From Halobellus salinus (lineage in GTDB: Archaea > Halobacteriota > Halobacteria > Halobacteriales > Haloferacaceae): a stretch of DNA of 64,000 bases. This document shows positions 17,571 to 26,752 of this stretch, piece by piece. Position numbers and translations under genes: made by a program. The stretch is from the NCBI RefSeq assembly GCF_014646875.1, contig NZ_BMOC01000006.1, positions 84,661-148,660 of the forward strand, written 5' to 3'. Positions within the stretch are counted from its first letter, which is position 1; each line of letters begins with the position of its first letter. Under the pieces are notes generated by a model, which was not told where the DNA came from, did not search any database, and saw nothing but the letters and a program-made list of their open reading frames with translations.

Positions 17571-17786
17571 TTAGGTCTCGGACTCGTAGAGTCCCAGATC
17601 CGCTGCGACGTGGTCGGCGAGTTCGTCCGCAAGGACGGGGTCGACCTGCGCAACCTCCTCGCCGTCGTGCCGGTGGTGGTTGTGCGTGTCCAGCGACTCC
17701 CGGAGGTCGTCGAGTGGGACTCGTGACCGCGTCCCGCAGGCCTCACAGACGATCGGGACCGTCGGCTCGTCGGTGTCGTCGCTCAT
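17571..17786 (-). CDS. Small haloarchaeal protein with CxxC motif
   Basis: A 71-residue acidic protein with a CEACG motif near residue 14 and a His-rich patch (THNHHRH) near 34, which could together bind a metal. The C-terminal half looks helical (LADELADHVAADLGLYESE). I recognise the style of a conserved haloarchaeal hypothetical but no function. It starts at ATG 17786, 38 bases from the dph5 gene on the same strand. Confidence 0.7.
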   Translation of the reverse strand: MSDDTDEPTVPIVCEACGTRSRVPLDDLRESLDTHNHHRHDGEEVAQVDPVLADELADHVAADLGLYESET

Positions 17787-17874
17787 ATCGACTAGTTGTC
17801 CGGGGGTAATAAAAACCGATCCGGTTCCGAGGAGCCGGCGTCAGTACGCCGAAACAGCCGGCAGAACGGACCGC

Positions 17875-18735
17875 TCAGACGCCGACTTCCGCGCCGACGT
17901 ACAACACGACGACGAGGAAGATCCACACCACGTCCACGAAATGCCAGTACATCGAGGCGGTGCTGACCGAGACGTGACGCTCGGCGGAGTACTGCCCCGC
18001 GAGCGCCCGCACGAGGACGACCCCCAGGAGGACGGCGCCGAGGCTCACGTGGAGGCCGTGGAGCCCAGTGAGCCCGAAGAACGCCGACGCAAAAAAGCCC
18101 GAGGTCAGCGTGAACCCCTCGTGGATAATAAATTCGTAGTACTCGTAGATCTGTCCGGCGATGAAGACCGCGCCCAGAAGCACCGTGACGACGAGCCAGG
18201 ACAGGAACTTCCGCCGGTCGTCTTTCCGGATCGCGGTGTGGGCGAAGTGGAGCGTGACCGACGACAGGATCAAAAGCGTCGTGTTGGCGATGACGAGCGA
18301 GCCCGTGAGGTCGGGGATCCCCACGAAGATCGACTCCCAGTTGCCCGCGCGGATGTAGAAGTAGTAGCCGAACAACGCGCCGAACGTCGCCAGCTCCGAC
18401 CCGAGGAACGCGAGCATCCCCCACCGGAGCTTGTTGGCGCTGTCCGGGTTGGCCTCGCGCGACCAGAACGTACTCACGAAGGCGTGGTACACCCAACCGT
18501 ACAGTCCGACGAGAAAGAGCCCGATCGAGGCGACGAGTGCCGCGGGGCCGGCGAGGGGGCTGACGAGGCTGGTATCGCCGCGGCCGAGGATGTATAGCGC
18601 CGCTGCGACGTAGACCCCGGCCGCGCCGGCGGCGGTGACGAACGGCCACCAACTCGCCTCGCCGAACCCGCGGGGCCAGTCTTCCACCGCGGGGAGATGG
18701 TGTTCGTGGTCGTCGTGTGCGTCTTCGGTACCCAT
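17875..18735 (-). CDS. coxC: Haem-copper oxidase subunit III
   Basis: A 286-residue membrane protein of the oxidase subunit III family, about seven helices, with the hallmark stretches LRWGMLAFLGSELATFGALF and GLHGLHVSLGAVLL and the final MYWHFVDVVWIFLVVVLY. It supports proton uptake and stability of the catalytic subunit. ATG 18735 (MGTEDAHDDHEHHLP) lies about 25 bases downstream of a GCTTTTTATCC TATA box, so the transcript is likely leaderless. It is separated from coxA by about 6 kb of unrelated genes. Confidence 0.93.
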   Translation of the reverse strand: MGTEDAHDDHEHHLPAVEDWPRGFGEASWWPFVTAAGAAGVYVAAALYILGRGDTSLVSPLAGPAALVASIGLFLVGLYGWVYHAFVSTFWSREANPDSANKLRWGMLAFLGSELATFGALFGYYFYIRAGNWESIFVGIPDLTGSLVIANTTLLILSSVTLHFAHTAIRKDDRRKFLSWLVVTVLLGAVFIAGQIYEYYEFIIHEGFTLTSGFFASAFFGLTGLHGLHVSLGAVLLGVVLVRALAGQYSAERHVSVSTASMYWHFVDVVWIFLVVVLYVGAEVGV

Positions 18736-18828
18736 ACGCTGAGGTTTCGCTCCGACGGATAAAAAGCCTCCCAATGCTCGCGAGGGATCCGGGAGAATGT
18801 TGAAGTTGTGGCTGGGAGACGTCAAGGT

Positions 18829-19914
18829 ATGAAGACCCTCCTGATCGGCGTGGGCCAGGCCGGCGGGAAACTCACCCGCGAACTGGTCGACTACGACAAC
18901 CGGATGGGGTTCGGCGCCGTCCGCGGTGCGGTCGGCGTTAACACCGCCGCTGCTGACCTCCGCGACCTCCCGTTCGAGACCGTCCTCGTGGGGCGCGACC
19001 GGGTGAACGGCCAGGGCGTCGGCGGCGATAGCGAACTCGGCGCCGACGTGATGGAGACACACACCCGCGAGGTGCTTGCCACGCTCGAGGGCCGCATCAC
19101 TGCTGGGATCGAGTCGATCTTCGTCGTGGCGGGGCTGGGTGGCGGCACCGGCAGCGGCGGCGCGCCGGTGCTTGCCCGCGAACTCGCCCGGGTCTACGAC
19201 GTGCCGGTCTACGGCCTCGGGATTCTCCCCGGCCGCGACGAGGGGTCGATGTACCAGGTCAACGCCGGCCGGTCGCTGAAGACGTTCGCCCGCGAGGCCG
19301 ACGCTTTGGTGCTCGTCGACAACGACGCGTTCCGGTCGGTTGGTGAGAGCCTCACCGGTGGGTTCGACGCGATCAACCGCGAAGTCGCAAAACGGGCGGG
19401 GTTGTTACTCGCCGCCGGCGAGACCGTCGAGGGGGTCGGCGAGAGCGTGGTTGACTCCTCGGAGATCATCAACACGCTCCGCAGCGGCGGGATCGCGGCG
19501 CTGGGGTATGCCGCCGCGGAAGCCGCGCCCGAGGCGGGAGAGAACATCAACACCGTCGTGAGCACCACACGCCAGGCGGTGCTCACCGGGTCGAGTCTCC
19601 CGGACGCCACCGACGCCGACGCCGCGCTCCTGATCGTCGCGGGTGACCCCGACGCCGTCCCGCGGAAGGGTGTCGAGCGCGCCCGAAAATGGGTCGAGGA
19701 GGAGACCGGGAGCCTTCAGGTCCGCGGCGGCGACTTCCCGCTGTCGAGCGGTCGACTCGCGGCCGTTGTGCTGCTCGGCGGCGTCGAGCGCTCCGAGCGA
19801 CTCCAGTCGTTTATCGACCGCGCCTCGGAGGCACAACAGTCCGAAAAGAGCGACGAGTCCGCAGCGGATCCCGCCGCAGAGTGGGCGAGCGACGACCTCG
19901 ACGACCTGGTGTAG
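18829..19914 (+). CDS. cetZ: CetZ tubulin-like GTPase
   Basis: A 361-residue tubulin/FtsZ-superfamily protein of the archaeal CetZ group, which controls cell shape and rod formation in haloarchaea. It begins MKTLLIGVGQAGGK (nucleotide loop T1) and has the T4 signature GGGTGSG at 104-110 and the T7-type region near 205. The acidic tail ends DDLDDLV. Which CetZ paralogue this is cannot be decided. The seven codons before ATG 18829 are not family-like. It diverges from coxC, with 93 bases between them. Confidence 0.93.
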   Translation: MKTLLIGVGQAGGKLTRELVDYDNRMGFGAVRGAVGVNTAAADLRDLPFETVLVGRDRVNGQGVGGDSELGADVMETHTREVLATLEGRITAGIESIFVVAGLGGGTGSGGAPVLARELARVYDVPVYGLGILPGRDEGSMYQVNAGRSLKTFAREADALVLVDNDAFRSVGESLTGGFDAINREVAKRAGLLLAAGETVEGVGESVVDSSEIINTLRSGGIAALGYAAAEAAPEAGENINTVVSTTRQAVLTGSSLPDATDADAALLIVAGDPDAVPRKGVERARKWVEEETGSLQVRGGDFPLSSGRLAAVVLLGGVERSERLQSFIDRASEAQQSEKSDESAADPAAEWASDDLDDLV

Positions 19915-19947
19915 TCGCCGACTCCGGGGTGACCGGTCAGACGAGAG

Positions 19948-21294
19948 CTACTTACAGAGGCTCGCGCCGTCGAACTCCGTCCGCGTGTAATCGACCTCCA
20001 GGAGGTCAAGGATGGTCGGCGCGATGTCATAGAGGTCGGCGTCGTCGATTGCGATGTCGGGGTCATCGACGAACAGCGAGGCGTTGTCGAAGCTGTGCAT
20101 CCCGTTTCTCGGTCCGACCCCGAACACCTCGTCGTGACCCGTGAAGCCGGATTTGAGGTCGAAGCCGTGGGTCGGCACGACCACGAGGTCGGGTGCGATG
20201 TCGTCGTGGTCGCCGCGGAAGGCGTCCTCCTTCTCGACCACGCGGTCGGCGACCGGCTTGCCGTCGGGGCCTTCGAGGGCCTCGAGGTCGGCTTTAAGCT
20301 CCGCGCGGACCGAGTCGTACTCTGACTCGGGAACGGCGCCGTCGGGCTCGCGACCCTCGAGGTTGACGTAGAACCGCCCCGGGATGAACGAGTACGCTCG
20401 GGTGTCCCCGGAGACGTCGCCGAGTTCCTCGTGGTCGTCGTCCTCGTAGGAGAGCCACCCCTGCTCTTCGAGCCACGCGTTACAGTGGACCTCGTAGTCC
20501 AGCGACGTGAACCCGTGGTCCGACGCCACCACGAGTGTCACGTCCTCGGGCAGTGACTCGCGGATCTTCCCGACGTACTCGTCGACTGCCTCGTAGAACC
20601 CGAGGAACGCTTCCTTGTTACCGCCGTGGCGCTCGTAATCCTCGAACAGGAAGTGGTTCACCCGGTCGGTGGTCATGAACACGCCGAAAAAGAGGTCCCA
20701 GTCGTCGCGGTCGAGCACCGATCGGAACGTCTGGAAGCGCTTGTCGAGGGTTTCGTGGGCGTCCTCGACGAACTCGGTCTTGTCGTCGGCGTGGCCGAGT
20801 TTCGCGTTGACGTCGATTCGGTACCCTGCCTCGTCGAGTTCGTCACGGAACGACTCCGGGTGGGCGGCCTTTTCAACGCCCGGCGACAGAAACCCCGAGA
20901 CCATACGCTGGACGTCCCGCTGCGGCGGGAACGTCACCGGAACGTTGAGCACGCTAGCCTGGCGACCGGCGTCGGTGACGCGGTCCCACAGGCGGGTTGC
21001 CTGGACGTCCCGCCCCATCGGGACGTAGGTGTCGTACGAGCCGACCTCGCGGTCTTGGAACCCGTACACCCCGGTCTCGCCGGGATTCACGCCGGTTGTC
21101 AGCGACGGCCAACACGCCGAGGACTCCGGCGGAACGATGCTGTCGATAGCGCCGGCGCTGCCCTCGTCGGCGAGCGCGGCGAAGTTCGGAAACCGCTCGG
21201 GGTTGTCGGCGAGTAGGCTGAACGGAACGCCGTCGACGCCGACGAATGCGACGCGCGGGTCGCTCTCCCCGCGCAGCCGGTCGAACAATCCCAT
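19948..21294 (-). CDS. Alkaline phosphatase-superfamily phosphodiesterase
   Basis: A 448-residue type I phosphodiesterase/nucleotide pyrophosphatase-like enzyme. Metal and nucleophile motifs: FVGVDGVPFSLL near 16, ACWPSLTTG near 62, DRVNHFLFEDY near 215, VVASDHGF near 255 and a late FTGHDEVFG. It probably hydrolyses phosphoester or nucleotide-sugar substrates in the cytoplasm; no signal peptide is visible. ATG 21294 (MGLFDRLRG) has a TTCTTATG box about 27 bases upstream. It converges with cetZ. Confidence 0.88.
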   Translation of the reverse strand: MGLFDRLRGESDPRVAFVGVDGVPFSLLADNPERFPNFAALADEGSAGAIDSIVPPESSACWPSLTTGVNPGETGVYGFQDREVGSYDTYVPMGRDVQATRLWDRVTDAGRQASVLNVPVTFPPQRDVQRMVSGFLSPGVEKAAHPESFRDELDEAGYRIDVNAKLGHADDKTEFVEDAHETLDKRFQTFRSVLDRDDWDLFFGVFMTTDRVNHFLFEDYERHGGNKEAFLGFYEAVDEYVGKIRESLPEDVTLVVASDHGFTSLDYEVHCNAWLEEQGWLSYEDDDHEELGDVSGDTRAYSFIPGRFYVNLEGREPDGAVPESEYDSVRAELKADLEALEGPDGKPVADRVVEKEDAFRGDHDDIAPDLVVVPTHGFDLKSGFTGHDEVFGVGPRNGMHSFDNASLFVDDPDIAIDDADLYDIAPTILDLLEVDYTRTEFDGASLCK

Positions 21295-21440
21295 ACACAT
21301 CGTTCTCCCCGGCGCTCATAAGAACTTTCGTCTCCGTCCGGGCGGCGGGTGAATCCGGCGGGCGCCGGCGCCCGCTGCCCCGGGGTCGATCGCTGCGGCG
21401 AAGAAGCGAAGTACACCCCGGCGTAACTACTAACCAGGCC

Positions 21441-21905
21441 GTGAAGGAGTTCGAACGAAAGCAGCTGTTGGAGCGGGTCAACCGCGAGGCCGCAACCGTC
21501 GGCGCGGAGATCCCGGAGACAATCGACATCCAGGGCGAGGAGGTAGACCTCCGGGAGTTCGTCTTCGAGATCAAGCGGCGGGACACCGTCCCGCCCGGGG
21601 AGCGCGACCGGGTCGAACGCGCGAAAAAGAACCTCCGCCGGGAGCGGCTCCAGCGCGTCCAGCGCATCGAGGACGGGTCGGTTACGTACGAGAACGGCGA
21701 ACGGATCGCCGAGAGCGTCATCGGGATCGACCGCGCGCTGAACGCCCTCGAGCAGCTCCGGCCGGTCGACCTCGACGGTGAGGCCGACCGCAAGGAAGCC
21801 GCCGACCGGAAACGGTGGATGAACTTCCTGAAACAGGCGCTGGGCCGCGACGACGGGGTGTCGTCTCAGGGCGGCCGGGGCCGGAGCCGAGGTGGCGGGC
21901 TGTGA
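21441..21905 (+). CDS. DUF5788-type protein
   Basis: A 154-residue charged, largely helical protein (VKEFERKQLLERVNREA..., RRDTVPPGERDRVERAKKNL) of a haloarchaeal family that I recognise as DUF5788; function unknown. Start is GTG 21441. Its TGA overlaps the GTG of the PolX gene (GTGA), so the two are coupled in translation. This suggests a link to DNA repair, but only by position. Confidence 0.82.
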   Translation: MKEFERKQLLERVNREAATVGAEIPETIDIQGEEVDLREFVFEIKRRDTVPPGERDRVERAKKNLRRERLQRVQRIEDGSVTYENGERIAESVIGIDRALNALEQLRPVDLDGEADRKEAADRKRWMNFLKQALGRDDGVSSQGGRGRSRGGGL

Positions 21906-23653
21906 GCCGTACCGACGAGGTGGCGAACCGACTCGAGGAGTTCGCCGACCTCCTCGAAGCCGACGGTGTCGAGTACAAACCCAACGTCTACCGCCGCGCC
22001 GCCGAAAGTGTCAGAGAACACACCCGACCGATCGAGGACCTCGCCGCCGAGGGCGAGGAGGCGGTAGCGACGATCGACGGCGTCGGCGACGCGATCTCCG
22101 CGAAGATTGTCGAGTACATCGACACCGGGGAGATCGAGGAATTGGAGTCGCTCCGGGAGGACCTCCCAGTCGACATCGCCGCGCTCACGCGCGTCGAGGG
22201 CGTCGGCCCGAAGACCGTCGGCACGCTTTTCGAGGAACTCGGGGTCACCTCCCTCGACGACCTCGCGGCGGCCGCCGAAGCGGGTCGGATTCGGGAGGTG
22301 AAGGGGTTCGGCCCCAAGACCGAGCAGAACGTCCGTGAGAACGTCGCGTTCGCGCGGGAGGCGCAGGCCCGGGAGCGGTTGGGCGACGCGCGCCCGCTCG
22401 CGGAAGACGCGCTGCGGTATCTCCGCGGTCTCAACGCGGTCGACGCGGTCGAGATTGCGGGGTCGATCCGGCGGTGGCGCGACACCACCGGCGACGTGGA
22501 CGTGTTGGTCGCGTCGGCGGAGGGTCCCGAAGTCATCGACGCGTTCGTCGAGTGGCCGGCCGCGACCGACACGATCGAGGCCGGCGACTCGAAGGCGAGC
22601 GTCCGCGCCGGCGGGATGCGGGTCGACCTCCGGGTCGTCGTCTCCGACGAGTTCGGGGCGGCGCTGCAGTATTTCACCGGAAGCAAAGACCACAATGTCG
22701 CGCTCCGGAACCGCGCGATCGCGCGCGACCTGAAGATGAACGAGTACGGCGTTTTCGACGTGTCCGGCGTCGATGATCCCGACGCCGGCCAGCGGGTGGG
22801 CGAGCGGGTCGCGGGCGGGACGGAGGCGTCGATGTACGACGCGCTGGGGCTCCCGGCCATTCCCCCGGAGCTCCGCGAGGGAACCGGCGAGATCGAGGCC
22901 GCGGCCGCGGGGGAGCTGCCGGACCTGGTCGCGGTCGAGGCGGTCTGCGGCGACCTCCACACCCACACCGAGTGGTCCGACGGCGGGCACTCGATCGCCG
23001 AGATGGTGACCGCGGCCGCGGCGCGCGGCGACGACTACTACGCGGTGACCGACCACGCGACCGGCCCGGGGATGGTCGGCAGTGTCGGCCTCACCGACGA
23101 CGACCTCCGGGAGCAGGCGGCCGCCGTTGACCACGCCCGCGGAGACCTCGGCGACATCACGCTGCTCCATGGCGTCGAGACCAACATCGACGCCGAGGGG
23201 GATCTCTCGACCGGCGACGACCTGCTCGAAACCCTCGATGTGGTGGTCGCCTCACCCCACGCCGCGCTCGGACAGGACCGGGAGACCGCGACAGACCGAC
23301 TGGTCCGGGCGGTCGAACACCCGAGCGTCGACATCCTAGGGCATCCAACCGGTCGGCTGATCACCGAACGCGAGGGGTTGACCCCGGACATCGAGCGGGT
23401 CGCCACGGCCGCGGCCGACGCCGGAACGGCACTCGAGATCAACGCCGACCCCGCGCGGCTCGACCTCCGCGGGGAACTCGTTCGGGTCGCGGTCGACGTG
23501 GGTGCGACGGTCGTCGTCGACACCGACGCCCACACGCCCGGTGCGCTCGAGTGCGTGCGATACGGCGTCCACACGGCGCGCCGCGGGTGGTGCGTGGCGG
23601 GCGACCTGCTCAACGCCAGGGGCGTCGAGGGCCTCCGGTCGTTCCTCCACTGA
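21902..23653 (+). CDS. polX: PolX-type DNA polymerase/PHP nuclease
   Basis: A 583-residue family X DNA polymerase fused to a PHP domain, used in gap filling and base excision repair. The N-terminal part has helix-hairpin-helix motifs (IDGVGDAISAK, VEGVGPKTVG, VKGFGPKTEQ), then the polymerase palm with the catalytic Asp cluster GDVDVLVAS near 198 and MRVDLRVV near 240. The PHP domain starts near 355 (CGDLHTHTEWSDG) and probably gives 3'-5' exonuclease activity. The GTG start at 21902 overlaps the previous stop codon. Next gene downstream starts one base after its stop. Confidence 0.94.
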   Translation: MSRTDEVANRLEEFADLLEADGVEYKPNVYRRAAESVREHTRPIEDLAAEGEEAVATIDGVGDAISAKIVEYIDTGEIEELESLREDLPVDIAALTRVEGVGPKTVGTLFEELGVTSLDDLAAAAEAGRIREVKGFGPKTEQNVRENVAFAREAQARERLGDARPLAEDALRYLRGLNAVDAVEIAGSIRRWRDTTGDVDVLVASAEGPEVIDAFVEWPAATDTIEAGDSKASVRAGGMRVDLRVVVSDEFGAALQYFTGSKDHNVALRNRAIARDLKMNEYGVFDVSGVDDPDAGQRVGERVAGGTEASMYDALGLPAIPPELREGTGEIEAAAAGELPDLVAVEAVCGDLHTHTEWSDGGHSIAEMVTAAAARGDDYYAVTDHATGPGMVGSVGLTDDDLREQAAAVDHARGDLGDITLLHGVETNIDAEGDLSTGDDLLETLDVVVASPHAALGQDRETATDRLVRAVEHPSVDILGHPTGRLITEREGLTPDIERVATAAADAGTALEINADPARLDLRGELVRVAVDVGATVVVDTDAHTPGALECVRYGVHTARRGWCVAGDLLNARGVEGLRSFLH

Positions 23654-23654
23654 G

Positions 23655-24119
23655 ATGGACCACCGACTGCTACTCGACGCGATGCTCGGGAAACTGGCGA
23701 CCTACCTCCGGATGTGCGGGTACGACGCTGCGTACGTGCTCGACGGGATCGACGATCCGACGGCGGGACCCACCGACGACGAGGTCATCGCTCGGGGCCG
23801 ACGGTCGGACCGGACGGTCCTCACCCGCGACCGGGAACTCGCCGCGTGCGCCGACGACGCGATCCTGCTCCGGTCCCGGGAGGTGGTGGACCAGCTTTCG
23901 GAGTTGCGGGCGGCGGGGTACGACCTCTCGCTCGACGCGACCCCGACGCGGTGCGGGGCCTGCAACGGCCCGGTCGACGCCGTCGACCCGGGCGAGTCGG
24001 GACCGCCGTACGCGCCCGATCCCGCCGACACCGACTGTTTCCGGTGTCAGGAGTGTGAGCGGGTGTTTTGGAAGGGGGGACACTGGGACGACGTGCGGGC
24101 GACGCTCACATCACTGTAG
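23655..24119 (+). CDS. Mut7-C RNase-domain protein
   Basis: A 154-residue protein of the Mut7-C family, a PIN-like nuclease fold with a C-terminal zinc ribbon. The acidic residues of the fold are in LLDAMLGKLATYLRMCGYD at the start and VLTRDRELA near 56. The ribbon has CGAC near 102 and CFRCQEC near 131. It probably cuts RNA; substrate unknown. It starts at ATG 23655, one base after the PolX stop, so it is the third gene of the DUF5788-PolX transcript. Confidence 0.88.
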   Translation: MDHRLLLDAMLGKLATYLRMCGYDAAYVLDGIDDPTAGPTDDEVIARGRRSDRTVLTRDRELAACADDAILLRSREVVDQLSELRAAGYDLSLDATPTRCGACNGPVDAVDPGESGPPYAPDPADTDCFRCQECERVFWKGGHWDDVRATLTSL

Positions 24120-24134
24120 AACAGGGCCGCGCTC

Positions 24135-25103
24135 TCAGCGTCGGTGCCGTCTCGCTTTCGCCCGCGACTCCCACTGTGTACACGGGTCCATATCGCCCAT
24201 CAACTCCTCGTGGGCGCCGCAGTAGGGTTGGATCCCCTCGTCGGTCCGGACGTACTCGAAATGCGCGCAGTTCCCGCAGTAGACGTCGCCGGCGGCGCGA
24301 TCGGAGCCAGTGGATCGGCCGCGTCCGTTCCCGCTGTTCGAGGTCGATGACACCGCGCCGGAACGGCGGTCGGTCGTGGGTTTCGGTGTCGACGCCGCTG
24401 GCTGCGCCCCCGACTCGTCGAGCGGCGACGTGATCGACCCCGAAGCGGTGCCGCCGTCGGACGCCGCCCCCGGACCGTTGGAGACCGTCCCCGAACCGCC
24501 GGTCTGTGTCTTCACGCCCCCGTCCGGCGTGTTTCCGAAAAAGCCGATACCGCCGCCGGTATGCCGGTTCGACCGCTCAACGGGGACGTATCTGGTCTCG
24601 CTCGTTCGCGTCACGTTCACCCGTGCGGTGCCGCCGGGGTCGTTGCGCGTTTTGAAATTCGCGACACCGGCGAACAGACACCAGAATGTCAACAGCACCC
24701 CAAGCGAGTAGAGCCCTACCGTCGCGAGCGTCAGGTTGGGCTTGCCCGCCCCGCAGACCGACCCCGACCACCGACACGGGTACGCGTGGACGAAGAGCGC
24801 GACGCCGACGACGCCGATCCCGGCACCGATCACCGCCGCGGCCTTCGTGAGCCGTCCCGACGGCAGGATCGCGAAGACGCCGAGAAACACCGCGGGGACG
24901 CCGACGCCGGCGAGCACACCGCCGAGTTGTCGTTTGGCCGTGAGTGCGGCCACGTCGGTGCCGTAGACGACACCCGTGGTTGCGACGACGACGCCGGCCA
25001 CCGCGAGCAGCGACCCGGCGGCGAACAGTCCCAACCCGAACGTGAGTCGCCGGAGGCTCACCACCCGTTTTTTCCCCTCGTATACCTCCGAAAGGCTGGG
25101 CAT
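24135..25103 (-). CDS. Membrane protein with C-terminal zinc motif (DUF7139-like)
   Basis: A 322-residue protein with four membrane helices (about 21-45, 56-80, 88-107, 126-147), a long Gly/Ser/Thr-rich linker (180-270) and a C-terminal Cys motif (YCGNCAHFEYV...YCGAH...DPCTQW) that could bind zinc. The first half resembles a haloarchaeal family listed as DUF7139 (from memory). No catalytic function can be assigned. It converges with the Mut7-C gene and diverges from the DUF5789-type gene. Confidence 0.78.
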   Translation of the reverse strand: MPSLSEVYEGKKRVVSLRRLTFGLGLFAAGSLLAVAGVVVATTGVVYGTDVAALTAKRQLGGVLAGVGVPAVFLGVFAILPSGRLTKAAAVIGAGIGVVGVALFVHAYPCRWSGSVCGAGKPNLTLATVGLYSLGVLLTFWCLFAGVANFKTRNDPGGTARVNVTRTSETRYVPVERSNRHTGGGIGFFGNTPDGGVKTQTGGSGTVSNGPGAASDGGTASGSITSPLDESGAQPAASTPKPTTDRRSGAVSSTSNSGNGRGRSTGSDRAAGDVYCGNCAHFEYVRTDEGIQPYCGAHEELMGDMDPCTQWESRAKARRHRR

Positions 25104-25265
25104 ACCGGGCCTTCGTGGTCACCCCACAAAACGGTGTGTCAGACGGACGTCCGACGGCGGGGCCCGGCAGTGGACCGGTCGAACGCGCCGGTGAGGCGCT
25201 GTCGGCACCGCCCGTTCCCGGAGCGTGCCGAAGGGGTTATTTCGGGCGACGAACAATCCGGGCGT

Positions 25266-25553
25266 ATGGCAGACGACGCCGAGACAGACGAAGACGAACC
25301 CGTCGTCGAACTGGGCGAGGCGGCGCCCGTCGAAGGGCAACCCCTTGCGCGGGTCGCCGCCCGACTCACCTGGCCCCACGAGGTGAGCCGGATCGACGAA
25401 CAGGAGGGCGACAGCGTCATCCGGACGCCGTCGGGGCCACAGCCCGTCTCGGAGGTGCTGGACGACGTCGACGAGACGTACCTCGACTCGAGGCAGGCGT
25501 TCGTGACGGCCGTTCGCGACGTCGTCGGTACCGGCCCCGTCGAAACCGAGTGA
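25266..25553 (+). CDS. DUF5789-type small acidic protein
   Basis: A 95-residue acidic protein with the conserved-looking VAARLTWPHEVSRIDEQEGD core of the haloarchaeal DUF5789 family. Function is unknown. ATG 25266 lies about 27 bases after a GGTTATTTC TATA box. The next gene, for the CPBP-type membrane protein, starts 16 bases downstream on the same strand. Confidence 0.82.
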   Translation: MADDAETDEDEPVVELGEAAPVEGQPLARVAARLTWPHEVSRIDEQEGDSVIRTPSGPQPVSEVLDDVDETYLDSRQAFVTAVRDVVGTGPVETE

Positions 25554-25569
25554 TCGGGGCCGCGCGACG

Positions 25570-26259
25570 GTGTCAGTCCACGCCCGCATCCGCGCTGCCG
25601 CCGGCGAGTCGACCTGGCTGCAGCGCTCGCTCCTCTTCGGACTGGCGCTTTCGCTCCTGTGGAGTTCGTGGTCGGTCCCGCCGACCGACCTCACCGCGCG
25701 CGTGGTTCGCGATGCCGTTGTCTTCTTTTTCGCACCGGCCGCGCTCGCGGTGACCCACGGGCGCCGGCTGGGTTATCGGGTCGATCGGATCGCGGTCCGC
25801 GACACGCTCCTGCTCGCAGCGTTTGTGCTCCCCTTCTACCTCGTCGGGTCGGCACTACCGAGCATTCGAGCGTACTACCCGATGTGGCAGACCACCACCG
25901 CGTTGGGGTCGTTTCTCCCGCACACTCTCCAACAGTTTGCGGTGGTCGTCGCCGCCGAGACCTACTACCGCGGGCTGCTCTGTGTCGGCGTCAGCGACGA
26001 CTTCGGGTTCAAGAGCGTCTTCATCAGCCCCGTGGTGTACGCGCTCCACCACGTCGGGAAGCCCCCGATCGAACTGCTGCTCTCGGGCCCTACGGACGTG
26101 CTATTCGGCGCGGTCGACTACCACAGCCGGTCGATCCTCCCGTCGATCGTCGCCCACGGCCTGGGGCTGACGCTGCTCGACTGGCTCGCGCTCCACGACC
26201 CGCTCGTCCCGCCGTCGGAGGTGGTGGCGGCCCTGCGGTGGCTTCCGGTGCCGCTGTGA
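25570..26259 (+). CDS. CPBP-family membrane protein, altered active site
   Basis: A 229-residue protein with about six membrane helices and the layout of CPBP/Rce1 intramembrane metalloproteases. Motif 2 is present as the His pair YALHHVGKP near 158 and motif 3 as HSRSILPSIVAHGL near 185. Motif 1, normally EExxxR, reads AETYYR near 137, so the first Glu of the pair is Ala. The enzyme may be inactive or belong to a variant subgroup. The start is GTG 25570; this is the second gene of a likely two-gene transcript with the DUF5789-type gene. Confidence 0.8.
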   Translation: MSVHARIRAAAGESTWLQRSLLFGLALSLLWSSWSVPPTDLTARVVRDAVVFFFAPAALAVTHGRRLGYRVDRIAVRDTLLLAAFVLPFYLVGSALPSIRAYYPMWQTTTALGSFLPHTLQQFAVVVAAETYYRGLLCVGVSDDFGFKSVFISPVVYALHHVGKPPIELLLSGPTDVLFGAVDYHSRSILPSIVAHGLGLTLLDWLALHDPLVPPSEVVAALRWLPVPL

Positions 26260-26302
26260 CCCGGGTCGCCGGCTCGTCGGGAGACAGTGTGAAAAATCCG
26301 TA

Positions 26303-26611
26303 TCAGGAGTGGCGGGTGCCCGACAGCCGCGTCCGCCGCTCTTCGAACTCCGCGTCGTCGATGTCGCCCGTCGCGTAGCGCCGTCTGAGGACGGCCAACG
26401 CTTCGTCCTGTGTGTCGGTTGGAGTGGTGGACCCCCCGTCTTGCAGCGACCGAAACACCAGATACACCACCCCGACGAGGGCGACGAGCGCGAGTCCCAC
26501 CCACAGCGGGCCCCAGTGGGTCCCACCGACGACTCCACCGGCCCCACCCATCGGCCCGTAGTGTGCGCCGTGCTGTCCCGAGTGCTGCAGGAGTACTGGT
26601 AGGATGTGCAT
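26303..26611 (-). CDS. SHOCT-domain membrane protein
   Basis: A 102-residue protein with a His/Gly-rich N-terminus (LLQHSGQHGAHYGPMGG), one membrane helix at about 33-55, and a C-terminal SHOCT motif (DEALAVLRRRYATGDIDDAEFEERRTRL region). SHOCT domains are short oligomerisation or nucleic-acid-related modules. The His-rich N-terminus might bind a metal. ATG 26611 is preceded by a GGGGAGG Shine-Dalgarno-like stretch. It converges with the CPBP-type gene. Confidence 0.85.
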   Translation of the reverse strand: MHILPVLLQHSGQHGAHYGPMGGAGGVVGGTHWGPLWVGLALVALVGVVYLVFRSLQDGGSTTPTDTQDEALAVLRRRYATGDIDDAEFEERRTRLSGTRHS

Positions 26612-26752
26612 CTGTGTTGCCTCCCCGGTTGGGTGTCGGCCCGGGATTCGCCTAAGTGGGGCGACGGTTCCCAGTCCGTGAGAACACGTTTGGGCTGCCG
26701 GTCTACGACCCAACCCGTACGTTTTCGTCGGTCCGGCGCGTACCGTTCGAGG

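Noticed and set aside
21866..23170. Open frame of 434 codons on the minus strand
   Set aside because: Shadow of PolX; no domain and strongly biased composition.
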